Shown here in pieces: positions 16,454 to 25,668 of a stretch of DNA of 64,000 bases. This DNA comes from Pseudomonas sp. ANT_H12B (GTDB taxonomy: Bacteria; Pseudomonadota; Gammaproteobacteria; Pseudomonadales; Pseudomonadaceae). Positions within the stretch are counted from its first letter, which is position 1, and every line of letters begins with the position of its first letter. Location: assembly GCF_008369325.1 (NCBI RefSeq), contig NZ_VOBI01000002.1, positions 62,001 to 126,000 on the forward strand, read 5' to 3'. The notes under the pieces were generated by a model. The model did not search any database. It had not been told where the DNA came from and saw only the letters and a list, made by a program, of their open reading frames with translations. The translations under genes and the position numbers were made by a program.

Positions 16454-19297
16454 TCAGACCTGCTCGAGCGCCTCGTTCAATGCGCGCTCCAGGTCGGCCT
16501 TGTAGCGCAAATACAAATTGCTTGAACACTGACCGTCATCGAGCAGGCCCGACAGGTCCAGATCGGTGATGTAGCACCGGTAGCGTTCGGTTTCGCGGCG
16601 CTGCCCGACAATTTCCCGGGCGACCACGCGAAACAGCAGGTCGCCATGTTCCAGCTCTGAAAACTCCCGCTGATTGCAATACAACGTGACCTGCACCTTG
16701 CCCGGCGCGGCTTTGCCGATGATCGCCTGCACGTCGTAGAACGGTTTGTTGACCGGAGTTTGCGGCGCCAGCCGCGCTTCGACCCGCCGGACTCGGCCGG
16801 GGCCGGATGGCAACAATTGGTAGTACAAGGTTTCCGGGCTCTGGCGCTGGGCGGCGTCCATCGGCAGCAAGGCGTCACGCCGATACTGGATCGATTGCAG
16901 GAAACGCTGCAACGGCACCAACAGGCTTTGTTCGTCGTGCCAGGGCAAACGCTGCTGGCACAGGGCATTGAATTCATCGAGCACATACAGGTCGACCTGG
17001 TCTTCGTTGACCCGGTAGAACACCTGAATGCAGTCGGGCTGACCCATGGGTAGAAGCAGCGCCAGGTCGTGGTCTTCCAGTGCCATCGGGTCCAGATGCA
17101 GAGGGCTGTAGCTCGTCAGTTCTTCACCGAGGTAATCGAACAGTGCCGGCAGCGTGGCGAGTGCGACGTGGTTGACCTGGCCGGGCACCAGCTCCAGCAC
17201 GTGGTAATGCTGCTGCACCTGAATCAGGTAGCGATGATTGAGTTTGCTCAGCAGCAGGTTTTGCGCGGTATCGAGGATTTCTTCAACCCGCTGGGCGATG
17301 AACTGCGCACGGTTGTGACAGAAGCAACGTACGCGTAATTTTGGCTGTTGCAGCCCGCTCGGCAGGTTGTTGAGGTAATCGCGCAAGCAGTCGAGCAGAG
17401 CGTGAGGACCGTCGAAGCGATTGACCAGCACCTCATTCCAGCTGTTGAGCGTGACCTGGTCCAGGGTCAGCACCAGGTTTTCTCGAACGCCGGCGTAGCT
17501 CAGCGAATCGGTACGCTCGGTGGTCATCAGGATGTTCAGATCACGGTGGTGCTTGAGCGGATCGACCCCGACGTTCACCAGAATCAGCACCTCGCTCGGC
17601 ACGCTGGGACGCAGCAGTGGTTCTTCGGCAACGGTGGGCAGGGGCAGGGCGATGGTCTGTTGCAGGCTGCCGAGCAAGTTGAACAGTTCGAACTCGCTCA
17701 GGTCGCTGGTGCCGGGATGCAAGGCCAGACGGGTGCCGCTGTCGATCACGCCGTTGCGATGGCACCAGGTCAGCAGCTCGAGCAGTTGGCGACTGCGCTT
17801 GATCGGCGCGAAATGCTCCCACTCGTGGACCGTCAGGCTGCCGTTGTACAAACCCCATTGGGTTTGCCCCGATTCTTTCTTGTTCCGCGCCTGCACCAGG
17901 GTCAGGGTGTCTTCGGCCAGGTCCGGGGCGATGCCCGGGTTGATGAACTCGACCTTGTCGGCCTTGCGTTCGAAGGCGGCGTAAAGGCGTCGACCGAGTA
18001 CGTTGAGGTCGCGTTTGTTGATCAGGCCGACGGTCTGATCGTTGCGGGCGAACTGCGTCAGGAAGCGGTAGCTGTAATTCAGCTCGTTGACCAATGCTCT
18101 GCGCTCAGCGCCGACCTGGCGGACTTTCCACTGGCTGCGGCTATCGAGCAAGGCCAATTGGCGATGATCCCAGTGCCATTCGTGGGCCAGGCGTTCGAGC
18201 AACGAACGTTGCCAGCTCTGAGTGCGGCTGCTGCCAGTGAGCTTGCGATTGACCTTCAGGTATAGCGCGCGGCGAACCAGCTCCAGCCGTTCCGGTTCGC
18301 CACGGGCGGTGAGGTATTCCTCGATGCGCCGGTAAACCACGACGTAAGGGTCCAGCTCATCGAGGTCCAGCCGATTGGCGAACACCGCTTGCTTGAAACG
18401 CAGGCTCAGGCAATGGACCTTGGGGTGTTCGCTGGCGTAGACCTCGATCAACAGCAGCTTGAGCACCGATTTGTACGGCGACTCGATGCCCTTGAACAAC
18501 TGCCAGAGCCCGGCACCGATGAACTCGCCGGGCGGAATAAAGGCCATATGCCCCAAGTCCAGCGTTTCGTCGGCACGGATGAATCGCTTGGACATCAATG
18601 TGTGGGTGTAACGGTCGTAACTTGCCTCTTCGTAGACCGGCACCAGCCACCAGATCGGCGTGCGTCCGGCCAGCCAGATCGCGGTGCGATAAAACTCGTC
18701 CAGCAACAGATAGTGCTGAGTGGTGCCGCAGTCTTCCGAGCTCAGTTGCGTATCGCGCTCGCCACGTACGAAACGGATCGGGTCGATCAGGAAGAAATGC
18801 GCCTCGGCGCCCTGGCTGGCAGCCCAGGTTTCAAGCAGCTGACATTTTTTGTTCAGCTCGGTGAGTTCGGTTTCGCTCAGGTCCGGCGCGTGGCAGACCC
18901 ACACGTCCATGTCGCTCTGATCGGCCTGAGCCAGAGTGCCAAGACTACCCATCAAAAACAGGCCGTGAATCGGTCGCGGCGGATTGCTGCCGTGGCGTGG
19001 CTTATAGGAAAACGAGCGAGTCAGGCGTTGGGCTTCAGCGAGGACGTTGGCGTCAGGCTCGTAATTCGACAGCCCGGCCGGTGTGCTGCCCGAGACGTAT
19101 CCCGGCAACAGTGGGTGATTGACGTGGAAAAACAGCGGCAACAGGGTCAACACCGCTTGCTGGCGGGTCGACAACCCTTCCATGGCGCGCGCCATACGGC
19201 CGTCGTTGAGCTTCAGAAACCGTGCGCGCAGTTGGCTGAGCACCTTGCGGTCGATTCCTTCGTCCAGATCAGGACGGATTTCATGGTTGCGGGTCAT
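16454..19297 (-). CDS. cyaA: Class I adenylate cyclase
   Basis: 947 aa enterobacterial-type adenylate cyclase producing cAMP for Vfr/Crp. The N-terminal catalytic half has the nucleotidyltransferase signature LMGSLGTLAQADQSDMDVWVC around residues 112-132, with G-S and D-x-D residues, followed by EAHFFLIDP. The C-terminal regulatory half extends to ERALNEALEQV. The length is a little greater than the E. coli enzyme (848 aa). The gene appears intact and monocistronic and ends next to rnk. Confidence 0.96.
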   Translation of the reverse strand: MTRNHEIRPDLDEGIDRKVLSQLRARFLKLNDGRMARAMEGLSTRQQAVLTLLPLFFHVNHPLLPGYVSGSTPAGLSNYEPDANVLAEAQRLTRSFSYKPRHGSNPPRPIHGLFLMGSLGTLAQADQSDMDVWVCHAPDLSETELTELNKKCQLLETWAASQGAEAHFFLIDPIRFVRGERDTQLSSEDCGTTQHYLLLDEFYRTAIWLAGRTPIWWLVPVYEEASYDRYTHTLMSKRFIRADETLDLGHMAFIPPGEFIGAGLWQLFKGIESPYKSVLKLLLIEVYASEHPKVHCLSLRFKQAVFANRLDLDELDPYVVVYRRIEEYLTARGEPERLELVRRALYLKVNRKLTGSSRTQSWQRSLLERLAHEWHWDHRQLALLDSRSQWKVRQVGAERRALVNELNYSYRFLTQFARNDQTVGLINKRDLNVLGRRLYAAFERKADKVEFINPGIAPDLAEDTLTLVQARNKKESGQTQWGLYNGSLTVHEWEHFAPIKRSRQLLELLTWCHRNGVIDSGTRLALHPGTSDLSEFELFNLLGSLQQTIALPLPTVAEEPLLRPSVPSEVLILVNVGVDPLKHHRDLNILMTTERTDSLSYAGVRENLVLTLDQVTLNSWNEVLVNRFDGPHALLDCLRDYLNNLPSGLQQPKLRVRCFCHNRAQFIAQRVEEILDTAQNLLLSKLNHRYLIQVQQHYHVLELVPGQVNHVALATLPALFDYLGEELTSYSPLHLDPMALEDHDLALLLPMGQPDCIQVFYRVNEDQVDLYVLDEFNALCQQRLPWHDEQSLLVPLQRFLQSIQYRRDALLPMDAAQRQSPETLYYQLLPSGPGRVRRVEARLAPQTPVNKPFYDVQAIIGKAAPGKVQVTLYCNQREFSELEHGDLLFRVVAREIVGQRRETERYRCYITDLDLSGLLDDGQCSSNLYLRYKADLERALNEALEQV

Positions 19298-19444
19298 GTC
19301 AGCTCAAACCGGCTCGCGGGGCTCGGAGGTGGGAAGTCTGCGGATGAGGGGCAGTTTAGCGCCTCGGCCTCGGGACTTTTAAGCTGATTTTGTGTTTTTG
19401 ACGTCAGATTTCTACCGCGCGGCGACGGCAGCTAACAAAGTGTG

Positions 19445-19478
19445 CCCGCGGAAATCCCGTAGCAGGGGTTTCCGTGGG
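19445..19478 (-). terminator. Imperfect long hairpin downstream of the TIGR02647 gene
   Basis: CCCGCGGAAATCCC and GGGGTTTCCGTGGG pair over 14 positions with a few G:T contacts around a 6-base loop. It lies 15 bases past the TAA-side end of the leftward gene. There is no strong T-tract on that strand, so it may be a stabilising hairpin and not a full terminator. Confidence 0.4.
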
Positions 19479-19492
19479 CGATGCGGTGATGC

Positions 19493-19738
19493 TCAGGCTG
19501 TTTCCTGGACGCTCAGAATCGTCAGAACGGTTTGTACGTTTTGTGCGGCGTCACGACCCAGACTGGTCAGATAACCACCATCGGGCTGGTCGATCAGTTC
19601 TTTTTCGTACAGGCGTTGAGCGGCAGCAATGGCTTTCGGGGCAGCGGTCTGATGAATTTTCAAACCTTCCTGGGAACTGTCCAGGTTGAAGAGGGCGAGG
19701 ATTTCCAGTTCGGCAACCAACTCAGGGGTAAGCGACAT
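19493..19738 (-). CDS. TIGR02647-type small conserved protein
   Basis: 81 aa. The sequence (MSLTPELVAELEILALFNLD, GLKIHQTAAPKAIAAAQRLY, LIDQPDGGYLTSLGRDAAQ) matches a conserved pseudomonad family annotated as TIGR02647. Its compact alpha-helical layout with a beta-wing-like DGGYLTSLG is reminiscent of a winged-helix DNA-binding fold, but that is only a structural guess. It stands alone with its own downstream hairpin. Function unknown. Confidence 0.75.
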   Translation of the reverse strand: MSLTPELVAELEILALFNLDSSQEGLKIHQTAAPKAIAAAQRLYEKELIDQPDGGYLTSLGRDAAQNVQTVLTILSVQETA

Positions 19739-19927
19739 AAGGACTCCAGACTTTCTAGGAATTGGACGACAGCGCCCCTAAGGTGAGCCCACTTGTGCGG
19801 CATGTCCAGTGCTCGCATCAGGGTTTTTTTCGCCTCAGGAAGCATTCCCCGGTGGGTGGTGCGGCAGCGGGGTGGTTAGCAGTGTAGACAGGGTCTGGGG
19901 GAAGGCTGGAGTGATGGGTGACAATTT

Positions 19928-20024
19928 GTGTGGGAGCGGGCTGGCTCGCTCCTCAAGAGGTCGTCACATCCAGCATCAATGTTAACTGACATTACGCTTT
20001 CGCAAGCAGGCTCGCTCCCACAGG
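19928..20024. repeat. REP pair in inverted orientation
   Basis: GTGTGGGAGCGGGCTGGCTC at the left and CAAGCAGGCTCGCTCCCACA at the right flank about 45 bases. This is the CAGGCTCGC subtype of the REP, different from the GGGCAAGCCC subtype near cyaY. Confidence 0.75.
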
Positions 20025-20032
20025 GTATTCGT

Positions 20033-20317
20033 TTACTTCTTTTCAGGCGGCAACTCTGGCAATGCGCGCAGCGCTGTTTCGTACCACTCGGTATTGAACG
20101 CGCGGTCTTCTTCAAGGATGGCGTCGATTTCCACGGCCAGAACGTGGGCCATCAGATTGAGGATTTCTTCACGCTCGTAACCGACCAGGGTCAACTTGTT
20201 GAAGGTCGCCTTGGCGGCCGGCGGGTTGTCACTTTCGATCTGGTTTTCGATGGCTTCGACCAGGGTGTTTTCGGCGAACTCTTCTTCGTCGATCTCGATA
20301 TCTGTTGGCTCGCTCAT
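20033..20317 (-). CDS. Conserved small acidic protein of unknown function
   Basis: 94 aa, start ATG at 20317 with GAGGAG about 8 bases upstream. It is strongly acidic (MSEPTDIEIDEEEFAENTLVE...), helical and Cys-free. The central segment KATFNKLTLVGYEREEILNLMAHVLAVEIDAIL is likely one long amphipathic helix pair, and the tail is YETALRALPELPPEKK. I recognise it as a conserved gammaproteobacterial hypothetical but cannot name a domain. It has codon usage typical of the genome and stands alone between REP elements and the GST gene. Confidence 0.7.
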   Translation of the reverse strand: MSEPTDIEIDEEEFAENTLVEAIENQIESDNPPAAKATFNKLTLVGYEREEILNLMAHVLAVEIDAILEEDRAFNTEWYETALRALPELPPEKK

Positions 20318-20441
20318 GGCAGGCTCCTCAAGTTAAGGCGGCCAGTTTACCTGCATTCAGCGCTGTGATGCTGCTGGCAAGATGCGCCCGGGCGTTCTAT
20401 AAACAGGCACTGCCAACCCCGCACGGCCTGGAGGCTAAGTG

Positions 20442-21101
20442 ATGCTCAAGCTTTATGGATTTTCCGTCAGCAACTACTACAACATGGTCCAGCTGGCGCT
20501 GCTGGAGAAGGGACTGCCGTTCGAAGAAGTCCTGTTTTACCCAAGCCCTAGCCCCGAGGCATTCGTCATCAGCCCGCGCGGGAAGGTGCCGGTGCTGGGC
20601 GTCGAACAGGGTTTTGTCAACGAAACCAGCGTGATCCTCGAATACCTCGAACAAAGTCAGAAAGGCACGCCGCTGCTGCCGAGCGATCCCTTTGAGCGGT
20701 CGCAGGTCCTGGCGCTGGCCAAGGAAATCGAGCTGTACATCGAACTGCCCGGGCGTGCCTGCTACGGCGAAGCGTTTTTCGGCATGACCGTGCCGGATGC
20801 GATCAAGGACAAGACCAAGGCTGAACTGCTACTGGGTTTTGCGTCGTTGAACAGGCACGGCAAATTCGCCCCATATGTGGCAGGCGACAGTTTGAGCATT
20901 GCGGATTTGTATTTCCTCTACAGTGTGCCGCTCGCCTGTGCGGTGGCGCAGAAGCTGTTTGATCTGGATTTGCTGGCGCAGATGCCGGCGGCCAGGGCGC
21001 TGCTGGAGCGTTTGGAACAGAACCCGAACGTGCAGCGGATTGCGGCGGACAAGGACGCGGCGATGCCAGCGTTTTTAGCGATGGTCGCGTCCAAGAAGTA
21101 G
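20442..21101 (+). CDS. Glutathione S-transferase family protein
   Basis: 219 aa from the ATG at 20442 (GGAGG 8 bases upstream); an overlapping GTG at 20439 is possible. The N-terminal thioredoxin-like domain (LKLYGFSVSNYYNMVQLALLEKGLPFEEV) has a Y/S-rich active-site loop, SPRGKVPVLGVE with the cis-proline, and NETSVILEYLE binding the glutathione gamma-glutamyl group. The C-terminal helical domain includes DSLSIADLYFLYSVPLA, the N-capping box. The substrate is unknown. It is convergent with argH across a REP pair. Confidence 0.92.
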   Translation: MLKLYGFSVSNYYNMVQLALLEKGLPFEEVLFYPSPSPEAFVISPRGKVPVLGVEQGFVNETSVILEYLEQSQKGTPLLPSDPFERSQVLALAKEIELYIELPGRACYGEAFFGMTVPDAIKDKTKAELLLGFASLNRHGKFAPYVAGDSLSIADLYFLYSVPLACAVAQKLFDLDLLAQMPAARALLERLEQNPNVQRIAADKDAAMPAFLAMVASKK

Positions 21102-21122
21102 GTTTTACAGCGTCTTCAAGAC

Positions 21123-21190
21123 CGCTTTCGCGAGCAGGCTCGCTCCCACAGGGGAACGCATTCCAAATGTGGGAGCGAGCCTGCTGCGGG
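21123..21190. repeat. REP pair between GST gene and argH
   Basis: TTCGCGAGCAGGCTCGCTCC and its inverted partner GGGAGCGAGCCTGCTGCGGG are separated by about 25 bases, at a convergent gene junction. Confidence 0.8.
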
Positions 21191-21217
21191 CGGCGTTCCG
21201 ACGAAGCTTTTGGCGAT

Positions 21218-22612
21218 TTAGCGGCTGGCGAGCAATGCCTGGCCGCGAACCACAGCCTTCTTCACCTGCACCGGCGCAGTGCCGCCGATGTGGTCACGGG
21301 CATTCACCGAGCCTTCCAGGGTCAGCACGGCGAACACGTCCTGGTCGATCTGGTCGCTGAACTTGCGCAGTTCTTCCAGGCTCATTTCCGCCAGATCCTT
21401 GCCGCTTTCCACGCCGTACTTCACGGCATGGCCAACGATTTCGTGACAGTCACGGAACGGTAGGCCACGGCGTACCAGGTAGTCAGCCAGGTCGGTGGCG
21501 GTGGAGAAACCGCGCAGCGCCGCTTCGCGCATCATCGCGTGCTTGGGTTTGATCGCCGGGATCATGTCGGCAAAGGCCCGCAGCGAGTCGCGCAGTGTGT
21601 CGGCGGCGTCGAACAGCGGTTCCTTGTCTTCCTGGTTGTCCTTGTTGTAGGCCAATGGCTGGCCTTTCATCAGGGTCAGCAGGCCCATCAGCGCGCCGAA
21701 TACACGGCCGGTCTTGCCACGCACCAGCTCCGGCACGTCCGGGTTTTTCTTTTGCGGCATGATCGAGCTGCCAGTGCAGAAACGGTCTGGTAGATCGATG
21801 AACTGGAACTGCGCGCTGGTCCACAGCACCAGCTCTTCGGAGAAGCGCGACAAGTGCATCATCGCGATGCTCGCGGCCGAGCAGAACTCGATGGCGAAGT
21901 CACGATCGGACACGTTGTCCAGCGAGTTACCGCCCACAGCGTCGAAGCCCAGCAGTTGAGCGGTGTATTCGCGGTCGATCGGGTAGGTGGTGCCTGCCAG
22001 TGCGGCGCTGCCCAGCGGCATGCGATTGGTACGTTTGCGGCAGTCGACCAGGCGCTCGTAGTCGCGGCTGAGCATTTCGAACCAGGCCAGCATGTGGTGC
22101 CCGAAGGTCACCGGCTGCGCGGTTTGCAGGTGAGTGAAGCCCGGCATGATGCTGCCGGCTTCACGCTCTGCCTGTTCCAGCAAGCCTTTTTGCAGGCGGG
22201 TGATTTCGCTCAGGATCAGGTCGATCTCGTCCCGCAGCCACAGGCGGATGTCGGTGGCGACCTGGTCGTTACGGCTGCGACCGGTGTGCAGCTTTTTACC
22301 GGTGACGCCGATGCGGTCTGTCAGGCGTGCTTCGATGTTCATGTGCACGTCTTCGAGGTCGATGCGCCAGTCGAACTGGCCGGCCTCGATTTCACCCTGG
22401 ATGGTCTTCAGGCCATCGGTGATGCTGTCGCGCTCGGCATCGGTCAGCACGCCGACCTTGGCCAGCATGGTGGCGTGGGCGATCGAGCCCATGATGTCGT
22501 GGCGATACAGGCGCTGGTCGAAAGTGACGGAGGCGGTGAAGCGGGCGACGAAGGCGTCGACGGGTTCACTGAAGCGGCCGCCCCAGGACTGATTGGTCTT
22601 GTCAGTGCTCAT
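21218..22612 (-). CDS. argH: Argininosuccinate lyase
   Basis: 464 aa, the expected length, from the ATG at 22612 ([19 protein letters not shown]); upstream in-frame starts would add a poorly conserved extension. It cleaves argininosuccinate to arginine and fumarate, as a cytoplasmic tetramer. The fumarase/aspartase signature [12 protein letters not shown] is near residue 280, with [12 protein letters not shown] and [16 protein letters not shown] upstream and [17 protein letters not shown] downstream. It is divergent from algR, a conserved pseudomonad arrangement. Confidence 0.98.
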   Translation of the reverse strand: MSTDKTNQSWGGRFSEPVDAFVARFTASVTFDQRLYRHDIMGSIAHATMLAKVGVLTDAERDSITDGLKTIQGEIEAGQFDWRIDLEDVHMNIEARLTDRIGVTGKKLHTGRSRNDQVATDIRLWLRDEIDLILSEITRLQKGLLEQAEREAGSIMPGFTHLQTAQPVTFGHHMLAWFEMLSRDYERLVDCRKRTNRMPLGSAALAGTTYPIDREYTAQLLGFDAVGGNSLDNVSDRDFAIEFCSAASIAMMHLSRFSEELVLWTSAQFQFIDLPDRFCTGSSIMPQKKNPDVPELVRGKTGRVFGALMGLLTLMKGQPLAYNKDNQEDKEPLFDAADTLRDSLRAFADMIPAIKPKHAMMREAALRGFSTATDLADYLVRRGLPFRDCHEIVGHAVKYGVESGKDLAEMSLEELRKFSDQIDQDVFAVLTLEGSVNARDHIGGTAPVQVKKAVVRGQALLASR

Positions 22613-23061
22613 GAATTCGCTCGTATCGGCTGAAGAAAGATGGCGTTGAAAGCTGTCGCGGATAATAACAGGGTTGCCAATCCTGTCGCTGACACTGGTC
22701 GACACGTTTTTTTCTCATGCCTCGGTCCATACTCGAATAAGGCTTGTGCAACGATATTTTTCAATTGAGCAATATCGTCCCGGCAACCGTCTACAGTTGG
22801 ACAGTAGGAACAGCGCACTTCCTGGCGCTGCGGCCGACTATAAGAAGAGGGGGTGTTCATATTGTGTATCAGCAAACCCTACGGCGATGCCTCGCCCACG
22901 CGGGCCAGAGCCGCCAATCGTTCGGCAGATGAAAATTTAGCCGTCGGTCGCGCGGCACTTTTTGGCCATCGCGCTAGTCTTAGCGTGGATCGCGGTGACG
23001 GACGTCACTTCACCTGTCTACGCTATCCTTGTGCGAGACTCACGCAGGAATCCAGCGCAAT
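22613..23061. other. Divergent argH-algR promoter region; no sensor kinase gene
   Basis: The 449 bases hold no convincing gene; short open frames lack family features. It contains GTGAC-GGAC-GTCAC (22995-23008), an inverted repeat 54 bases before algR that could be a regulator site. In P. aeruginosa the histidine-kinase gene fimS/algZ occupies this interval; here the space is too short for it and no fragment of it is visible. Confidence 0.6.
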
Positions 23062-23808
23062 ATGAATGTCCTGATCGTTGATGACGAACCCCTTGCCCGC
23101 GAGCGCCTGAGCCGAATGGTCGGCGAACTCGAGGGATACAGTGTCCTGGAGCCCAGCGCCACGAACGGCGAAGAGGCGTTGGCACTGATCGACAGCCACA
23201 AACCGGATATCGTGTTGCTCGATATTCGCATGCCGGGCCTGGATGGACTGCAAGTGGCTGCACGACTGTGCGAACGCGAAACCCCGCCTGCCGTTGTGTT
23301 TTGTACAGGACCCGATGAATTTGCCGTGGAAGCCTTACAGGCCAGCGCCGTAGGCTATCTGGTGAAACCTGTGCGTACAGAACATCTACACGAAGCGTTA
23401 AAAAAGGCCGAGCGTCCCAATCGCGTCCAGCTCTCCGCCCTGACTCGCCCCGCCGCCGAAAGTGGCAGCGGCCCACGCAGTCACATCAGCGCCCGTACCC
23501 GAAAAGGTATCGAACTGATCCCGTTGGATCAGGTGGTCTACTTCATTGCGGATCACAAATACGTGACCTTGCGCCACGAAGGCGGCGAAGTACTGCTGGA
23601 TGAACCGCTCAAGGCCCTCGAAGATGAATTTGGTGACCGGTTCGTGCGTATTCACCGCAACGCACTGGTTGCCCGCGAGCGAATCGAACGCCTGCAACGA
23701 ACGCCTCTGGGGCATTTTCAGCTGTTCCTCAAAGGCCTGAACGGTGACGCTCTGATCGTCAGTCGGCGCCATGTGGCCGGCGTTCGTAAAATGATGCAAC
23801 AGCTTTAA
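23062..23808 (+). CDS. algR: Response regulator AlgR (LytTR type)
   Basis: 248 aa, same length as P. aeruginosa AlgR. The receiver domain has VDDEP with acidic residues at 7-9, the phosphoacceptor D54 in VLLDIRMPGLDG and a conserved lysine in GYLVKPVR. The LytTR DNA-binding domain (about 140-246) has ISARTRKGIELIPLDQVVYF and FVRIHRNALVARERI. In P. aeruginosa it controls alginate, type IV pili and other genes. The kinase partner is not adjacent. hemC follows after 138 bases. Confidence 0.96.
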   Translation: MNVLIVDDEPLARERLSRMVGELEGYSVLEPSATNGEEALALIDSHKPDIVLLDIRMPGLDGLQVAARLCERETPPAVVFCTGPDEFAVEALQASAVGYLVKPVRTEHLHEALKKAERPNRVQLSALTRPAAESGSGPRSHISARTRKGIELIPLDQVVYFIADHKYVTLRHEGGEVLLDEPLKALEDEFGDRFVRIHRNALVARERIERLQRTPLGHFQLFLKGLNGDALIVSRRHVAGVRKMMQQL

Positions 23809-23946
23809 TTCGTCGCTCACAGGCGAATTTCACACCCGATTGCCGGACATCCGAGGCCAGGGAGGCCAAGCAGTTTTTGATACAAGTCAAAGTGGATTTG
23901 GCTGAGCTGTTATTATCCGCCGTATCTATTCAGTACGGATTGATCC

Positions 23947-24888
23947 ATGTCCTCTCGCGAAATCCGCATCGCCACCCGTAAAAGTGCTCTCGCCCTGTGG
24001 CAGGCCGAATACGTCAAAGCCCGTCTGGAGGAGTCCCATCCGGGACTGCTCGTGACGTTGGTGCCCATGGTCAGTCGCGGCGACAAGTTGCTCGACTCGC
24101 CGCTGTCGAAAATCGGCGGCAAGGGCCTGTTCGTCAAGGAGCTGGAAACGGCGCTGCTGGAAAACGAAGCCGACATCGCCGTGCACTCCATGAAAGACGT
24201 GCCGATGGACTTCCCCGAAGGGCTGGGTCTGTTCTGCATCTGCGAGCGCGAAGACCCGCGCGATGCGTTCGTCTCCAATACCTACGCCAGCCTGGATGAA
24301 TTGCCGCAAGGCAGCATTGTAGGCACCTCGAGCCTGCGTCGCCAGGCCCAACTGCTGACCCGTCGACCGGACCTGGAAATCCGCTTCCTGCGCGGCAATG
24401 TCAACACGCGCCTGGCCAAACTCGATGCCGGCGAATATGACGCCATCATCCTTGCCGCCGCGGGCCTGATCCGTCTTGGCTTTGAAGATCGCATCACCTC
24501 GGCCATCAGCGTCGATGACAGCCTGCCGGCTGGTGGCCAGGGCGCGGTGGGTATCGAGTGCCGCAGCGTCGATACTGAAATTCACGCGTTGCTGGCGCCG
24601 CTGCACCATCAGGACACCGCCACCCGCGTGACTGCCGAACGTGCGCTCAACAAGCATTTGAATGGCGGCTGCCAGGTGCCCATCGCCTGCTACGCCGTGC
24701 TTGAAGGCGAGCAGGTCTGGTTGCGTGGTCTGGTTGGTGATCCGAGCGGCGGCCTGCTGCTCAGCGCCGAAGCTCGTGCGCCGCGCAGCGATGCCGAAGC
24801 CTTGGGTGTGCAAGTGGCTGAAGACCTGCTGAGTCAAGGCGCCAACGACATTCTCAAGGCAGTCTATGGCGAGGCAGGTCACGAGTGA
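23947..24888 (+). CDS. hemC: Porphobilinogen deaminase (hydroxymethylbilane synthase)
   Basis: 313 aa. It polymerises four porphobilinogens to hydroxymethylbilane. The dipyrromethane cofactor is attached to C242 in [23 protein letters not shown], the arginine-rich [11 protein letters not shown] and [13 protein letters not shown] substrate-binding segments are present, and [12 protein letters not shown] marks the N-terminus. It starts the hemC-hemD-hemX-hemY run; its stop overlaps the GTG of hemD by 4 bases. Confidence 0.98.
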   Translation: MSSREIRIATRKSALALWQAEYVKARLEESHPGLLVTLVPMVSRGDKLLDSPLSKIGGKGLFVKELETALLENEADIAVHSMKDVPMDFPEGLGLFCICEREDPRDAFVSNTYASLDELPQGSIVGTSSLRRQAQLLTRRPDLEIRFLRGNVNTRLAKLDAGEYDAIILAAAGLIRLGFEDRITSAISVDDSLPAGGQGAVGIECRSVDTEIHALLAPLHHQDTATRVTAERALNKHLNGGCQVPIACYAVLEGEQVWLRGLVGDPSGGLLLSAEARAPRSDAEALGVQVAEDLLSQGANDILKAVYGEAGHE

Positions 24889-25652
24889 CCGGCTGGCGCC
24901 TGCTGCTGACGCGTCCCGCGGATGAGTCGGCGGCGCTGAGCAGTCTTTTGGCCGAAAAGGGGATTTTCAGCAGCAGCTTGCCGCTTTTGGAAATAGAGCC
25001 GATTGCTGTCTCTGACACAATGCGCGAGGTGATTCAGGGTCTGGATCGCTATTGTGCGGTGATCGTGGTCAGCAAGCCGGCCGCCAGAATGGGCGTGGAT
25101 CTGGTCAATCAGTATTGGCCGCAACCACCGTCCCCACGCTGGTTCAGCGTGGGCGCATCGACTGCGCAGATCCTCGAAGATAATGGGTTGAACGTGAGTT
25201 TCCCGGACGAGGGTGATGACAGCGAAGCCTTGCTTGAACTTCCTCAATTGCGCAAGGCGATCGCACGGCTCGATCCACGCGTATTGATCATGCGCGGAGA
25301 GGGCGGGCGCGAGTTGCTGGCTGAGCGTTTGCGCGAACTAGGTGCTAGTGTCGAGTATCTGGAGTTGTACAGTCGCGGCCTGCCGCAGTACCCGCCGGGA
25401 GCACTGCCTGACCGGATCGAAGCGGAACGCTTGAACGGGCTGGTGGTCAGCAGTGGACAGGGTTTTGAGCACCTGCATCAGTTGGCCGGCGATGCCTGGC
25501 CGCAGTTGGCGCGGTTGCCGTTGTTTGTTCCAAGCCCCAGGGTCGCCGAGCTGGCACGTGCCGCCGGGGCCCAAACAGTTGTGGATTGTCGCGGCGCCAG
25601 TGCCGCGGCTTTGCTGACGGCGTTACGGGAGCATCCCGGACCCGTTCTCTAA
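24885..25652 (+). CDS. hemD: Uroporphyrinogen-III synthase
   Basis: 255 aa with a GTG start overlapping hemC (GTGA). The family is divergent but bilobed. It begins with [19 protein letters not shown] and includes [27 protein letters not shown] (first lobe end), [34 protein letters not shown] and [15 protein letters not shown]. It cyclises and inverts ring D of hydroxymethylbilane. Translational coupling to hemC matches the consecutive reactions. Confidence 0.95.
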   Translation: MTGWRLLLTRPADESAALSSLLAEKGIFSSSLPLLEIEPIAVSDTMREVIQGLDRYCAVIVVSKPAARMGVDLVNQYWPQPPSPRWFSVGASTAQILEDNGLNVSFPDEGDDSEALLELPQLRKAIARLDPRVLIMRGEGGRELLAERLRELGASVEYLELYSRGLPQYPPGALPDRIEAERLNGLVVSSGQGFEHLHQLAGDAWPQLARLPLFVPSPRVAELARAAGAQTVVDCRGASAAALLTALREHPGPVL

Positions 25653-25668
25653 TGCAAAGGATGGATAC

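Noticed and set aside
22853..23065. 70-codon plus-strand frame just before algR
   Set aside because: No family resemblance, overlaps the expected promoter and ends 4 bases past the algR start; treated as chance.
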